From the NCBI GenBank assembly GCA_016303065.1, contig JAEDMJ010000011.1, positions 1-51,337 on the forward strand: 51,337 nucleotides of DNA, given 5' to 3'. The notes under the pieces are model-generated. The model ran no database searches. It was not told the origin of the DNA and was given only the letters and a program-made list of their open reading frames with translations. The position numbers and the translations under genes were made by a program. This document shows, one piece after another, positions 49,250-51,337 of the stretch. The stretch is from Clostridiales bacterium (GTDB lineage: Bacteria; Bacillota; Clostridia; Oscillospirales; QAMX01). Within the stretch, counting starts at the first letter, position 1, and each line of letters begins with the position of its first letter.

Positions 49250-49639
49250 TTACTGTTTATGCAGAAGCAAACACAAGTTGCTTTTCCAGACCTCATCCCC
49301 ACTCTTTCGGGCTTTTTCAATACAAACATTTATTGCATTACAGACAGAATTTTTATCCGAGTATTTTTGCAGCCTGCTTAAGACGCAAAAAGCCCCCGGC
49401 CAATTCATATCCTGCAACCATTCCAACAATTCAACTAAATAAGGCTTAAGATCTTCATCGCTTTTCTCCGCTATGATTGCAGCACAATTTTCCCATACAT
49501 TTTTATTATGCTTTGGTGTTAACGGTTGTATAAACGGAATGATTGTTTCCGTATTTCTTGCCAATGTTATTCCTCTGGATTGAATTTCAGGGGGCATATG
49601 CCAATCGAGCATATCCATAATTCCTGTAATATCTGCCAT
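49250..49639 (-). CDS. DUF5071-like immunity protein
   Basis: A 129-residue helical protein. The second half (PLTPKHNKNVWENCAAIIAE, then DLKPYLVELLEWLQDMNWPG) matches the core of DUF5071 proteins, which occur as immunity proteins beside polymorphic toxins. ATG 49639 is preferred over ATG 49654, since GGAG lies 9 bases upstream and the upstream frame ends at 49641, suggesting coupled translation. AT-rich, unlike the core genome. An intact toxin partner is not present: the frame upstream is only a 74-codon remnant, so the gene may be an orphan that protects against siblings' toxins. Confidence 0.72.
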   Translation of the reverse strand: MADITGIMDMLDWHMPPEIQSRGITLARNTETIIPFIQPLTPKHNKNVWENCAAIIAEKSDEDLKPYLVELLEWLQDMNWPGAFCVLSRLQKYSDKNSVCNAINVCIEKARKSGDEVWKSNLCLLLHKQ

Positions 49640-49640
49640 T

Positions 49641-49964
49641 TTAATACGCTCCATCCAATTTTATGACAACCGATTTAAACGCTTGTGTACAAGTCGAACC
49701 GGAACCTGCATTTATCAAGTCTCCCATTGTGGTACCTGCAGGTCTTACACTCCCGCTGCAGCGTATCGGATTTGCGGCTCCCACGGTTCCCGCTCCGCTT
49801 CCGTTTACAAGCCCGATCACGTCTCCCTGGGCCCAGACGGCAAGCACATATACTCCCCCGAACACCTCCTGACACCGCGATGTCCTGGCAGCACCGCTTA
49901 AGGTGTCGGAACTACACCAACAAACTGCTTTTTGATTCCAGAAGGCAATGCCTGCTGGTATGAT
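49641..49964 (-). pseudogene. Orphan toxin-tip remnant, second position
   Basis: A GC-richer insert in the AT-rich island. From the 24-bp repeat one frame reads YQQALPSGIKKQFVGVVPTP and stops at TAA. In another frame an open reading stretch of 74 codons (49865-49641) reads VLAVWAQGDVIGLVNGSGAG and ends SVVIKLDGAY, with its stop 2 bases from the immunity gene start. GTG 49847 with GGGGGAG upstream could start it, but no signal or known domain is visible. I take it as the C-terminal end of a displaced toxin module, possibly broken by a frameshift; a small real protein cannot be excluded. Confidence 0.4.
49941..49964. repeat. 24-bp imperfect direct repeat, copy B
   Basis: Partner of 49203-49226 in the same orientation, lying just after the stop of the membrane-type immunity gene (49967). 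Confidence 0.65.
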
Positions 49965-49966
49965 AT

Positions 49967-50683
49967 TTAATTACCACGCCTCAACTTAATGAATTGCCTG
50001 GCAATAACCGCGACAGCAACAAAAGCACAGACACAAATAAAACAGACGGCAACAATCATTTTTGCAAGTTGTACTGAATTTACATCATATATAACAAATT
50101 CTGTACCCGCAGCATCAACAGCGACAATTTGTGAAAAAGAGAAAGCAATCCAGTTTAATATTCCCATGTCATTTCTAATCAGATATGTAGTGTTACCAAC
50201 TGTCCGAGTTGTTGAATACAGTAGCGAATTTCTGTATGAGTTGTTATCAATCGTATCTTGTACTGCCTTAATATCTAATATATTGCCGTCTGAATCAAGC
50301 GATATTATCACATCGCTGCGAATGAAATAAATATTAACGTGTTGCTCATCCCATTCAACACAAAAACTTTGAGTACAATTGAACGTATATCCATACAAGA
50401 ACTCTCCTTGAGACGTGTATATACAAATCTTTTTACTTTGGGAATCCTTGTTGCCGACTGCTATCATTCCCTGTTCATTTACATCGAAACACAGAATTCC
50501 ACTTTTTTCCGGTTCTTCCCTTAACAGTGATACGTTAATATTTGACACAAATGCAGTTTTCTTTTCTTCGGAAATTTCTTCCGTAGAAAAACCTGTGTCC
50601 ATCGCATTTACCTCTATTGCGTTTGTAAAAAACACAATCAACAATAACAATGACAGAAACAGATAAATTCGTTTGAAGTTCAT
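49967..50683 (-). CDS. Putative membrane immunity protein downstream of RHS toxin
   Basis: A 238-residue protein. An N-terminal hydrophobic segment (IYLFLSLLLLIVFFTNAIEV) may be a signal anchor. A beta-rich central region has propeller-like strands (FDVNEQGMIAVGNKDSQSKK, then ICIYTSQGEFLYGY), and a C-terminal transmembrane helix (MIVAVCFICVCAFVAVAVIA) ends in a basic tail, so the central domain would face outwards. ATG 50683 is used: GGAG lies 8 bases upstream, within the last codons of the RHS gene; GTG 50692 would overlap. Immediate position after the RHS C-terminus is the usual place of the cognate immunity gene; function is inferred from this. AT-rich. No recognised family. Confidence 0.65.
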   Translation of the reverse strand: MNFKRIYLFLSLLLLIVFFTNAIEVNAMDTGFSTEEISEEKKTAFVSNINVSLLREEPEKSGILCFDVNEQGMIAVGNKDSQSKKICIYTSQGEFLYGYTFNCTQSFCVEWDEQHVNIYFIRSDVIISLDSDGNILDIKAVQDTIDNNSYRNSLLYSTTRTVGNTTYLIRNDMGILNWIAFSFSQIVAVDAAGTEFVIYDVNSVQLAKMIVAVCFICVCAFVAVAVIARQFIKLRRGN

Positions 50684-50685
50684 AT

Positions 50686-51337
50686 CTACCACTCCATAAT
50701 TACAATGTACACATATCTCGCAGCCTCGTAAATATTAACCTGAAAATACGGCTGTGTAACCGTTGTTCCCCATTCAACATGAACCTCCTTACCGGGTGTA
50801 CCTAATCCAACATTTCCGGTTATTCCAAAGTATCCCGTGTTATTTTCCGGGGCCGGCATAAACATTACGTTTCCACCAGCCGCGACAGGAACCCCCTCAA
50901 TGGGTACAGCTATTGAACCACCGATTTGATAGCGCGTTATAGATATACCAGGATCGCCTCCGGTAATACCCCCTCCGCCAGAAGCTTGGATCGCAACATT
51001 TCCCTTAGTATCCATAGATACGCCAATTTGTCCATTAAAAATCCAAGCACCTGGGGTTCCACTTGCGTTGATACCAGTGGAATAGGTTAAGTCAACCTTC
51101 GAAACGGTCTTTTGAAAAGTTTTCCAACAGGCTTGACAATATTTTTAGCCACCCATTTAACAGTATTCTTTATCCAGTTAGGCCAATTTCCTGTTTGGTC
51201 GTCCAGGTTTATGGGGTTATTGAAACAATAAACAAATAAATTGCTCCCTTTTACATTTCCACCAACACCAGCTATAACGTTGTCTGCATTAATCCACCGA
51301 CCGATCTCAGGATCGTAATAACGGCTGGATACATAGT
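50686..51337 (-). pseudogene. RHS repeat-associated core protein, C-terminal part, one frameshift, runs off right edge
   Basis: The 3' end of an RHS polymorphic toxin. From the right edge one frame reads the RHS core hallmark YVSSRYYDPEIGRWINAD, then FVYCFNNPINLDDQTGNWPN, and stops at TAA 51089-51087. The variable C-terminal tip continues in the next frame from about 51120: KTVSKVDLTYSTGINASGTP, then GAWIFNGQIGVSMDTKGNVA, ending VIMEW at 50686. Restoring one base in the TTTT tract 51120-51123 (AAAA on the coding strand) joins the two as GKTFQKTVSK. It could be a true inactivation, phase variation at the homopolymer, or an assembly error. The tip is glycine-rich and beta-like, with no known nuclease motif. 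Its immunity gene starts 2 bases after the stop. Confidence 0.8.

Noticed and set aside
49663..49901. Plus-strand frames rich in Cys and Pro at 49663-49901
   Set aside because: They are antisense to the toxin-tip remnant, have no SD, and do not resemble any secreted cysteine-rich peptide that I know.

Overview
The window looks like a chromosomal contig from a GC-rich member of the Clostridia, probably an anaerobic gut or environmental lineage of the Oscillospirales type. The evidence is a Firmicutes-type Asp23/FakA pair, a SpoVB-type flippase, a GerS-like lipoprotein next to alr (both point to endospore formation), acetate kinase, a HrcA/CIRCE-controlled groESL operon, a cohesin/dockerin pair, and strong GC bias at third codon positions. 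Promoters are sigma-A-like with 17-18 bp spacers, many with a TGn extended -10. Starts at TTG or GTG behind strong Shine-Dalgarno (SD) sequences are common. I saw no tRNA, rRNA, CRISPR array or insertion sequence.

Layout. 1-1.7 kb (-): fatty-acid kinase FakA (runs off the left edge) and Asp23. 1.9-4.7 kb (-): a two-gene surface operon, dockerin protein then membrane-anchored cohesin protein. 5-11.4 kb: flavin reductase-like protein, TmcAL (-), ackA, a MATE exporter, an endonuclease/phosphatase-fold protein and a ZIP metal transporter. 11.5-14.7 kb: a frameshifted GNAT gene, a TetR regulator with an apparent operator, and a cell-wall surface protein. 15-18.4 kb: tgt, a DUF362 ferredoxin-like protein and a P-loop ATPase (-). 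18.6-20 kb: aspartate kinase.

20.2-27.3 kb: an unusual carbohydrate cluster. It holds a PHP phosphoesterase, a TIM-type isomerase, a YjbQ protein, an amidohydrolase, an FGGY sugar kinase, a KdsD-like SIS isomerase, an AT-richer sialidase-fold protein and a second YjbQ. It faces a convergent beta-helix protein. No transporter or regulator is attached and I do not recognise the pathway; this is the best candidate here for an undescribed metabolic system.

28.7-31 kb (-): an EctB-type aminotransferase with a sugar-transfer-type ATP-grasp protein, without ectA or ectC. 31.1-38.7 kb: SpoVB-like flippase, second MATE exporter, and a two-component system divergent from a fused ABC transporter/permease. 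38.8-45.3 kb: YgiQ radical SAM protein (-), then DUF6106-like protein, NnrD, GerS-like lipoprotein, Alr, MazF-type RNase and a secreted protein that shares a module with the dockerin protein. 45.6-49 kb: GluQ-RS (-) and groES-groEL. GluQ-RS and Tgt together point to queuosine modification of tRNA.

49-51.3 kb (-): an AT-rich accessory island. It contains the C-terminal end of an RHS polymorphic toxin (frameshifted), a membrane-type putative immunity gene, a broken orphan coding remnant, a DUF5071-like immunity gene and another broken remnant. A 24-bp imperfect repeat sits just after each immunity gene. This looks like an array of displaced toxin-tip/immunity cassettes.
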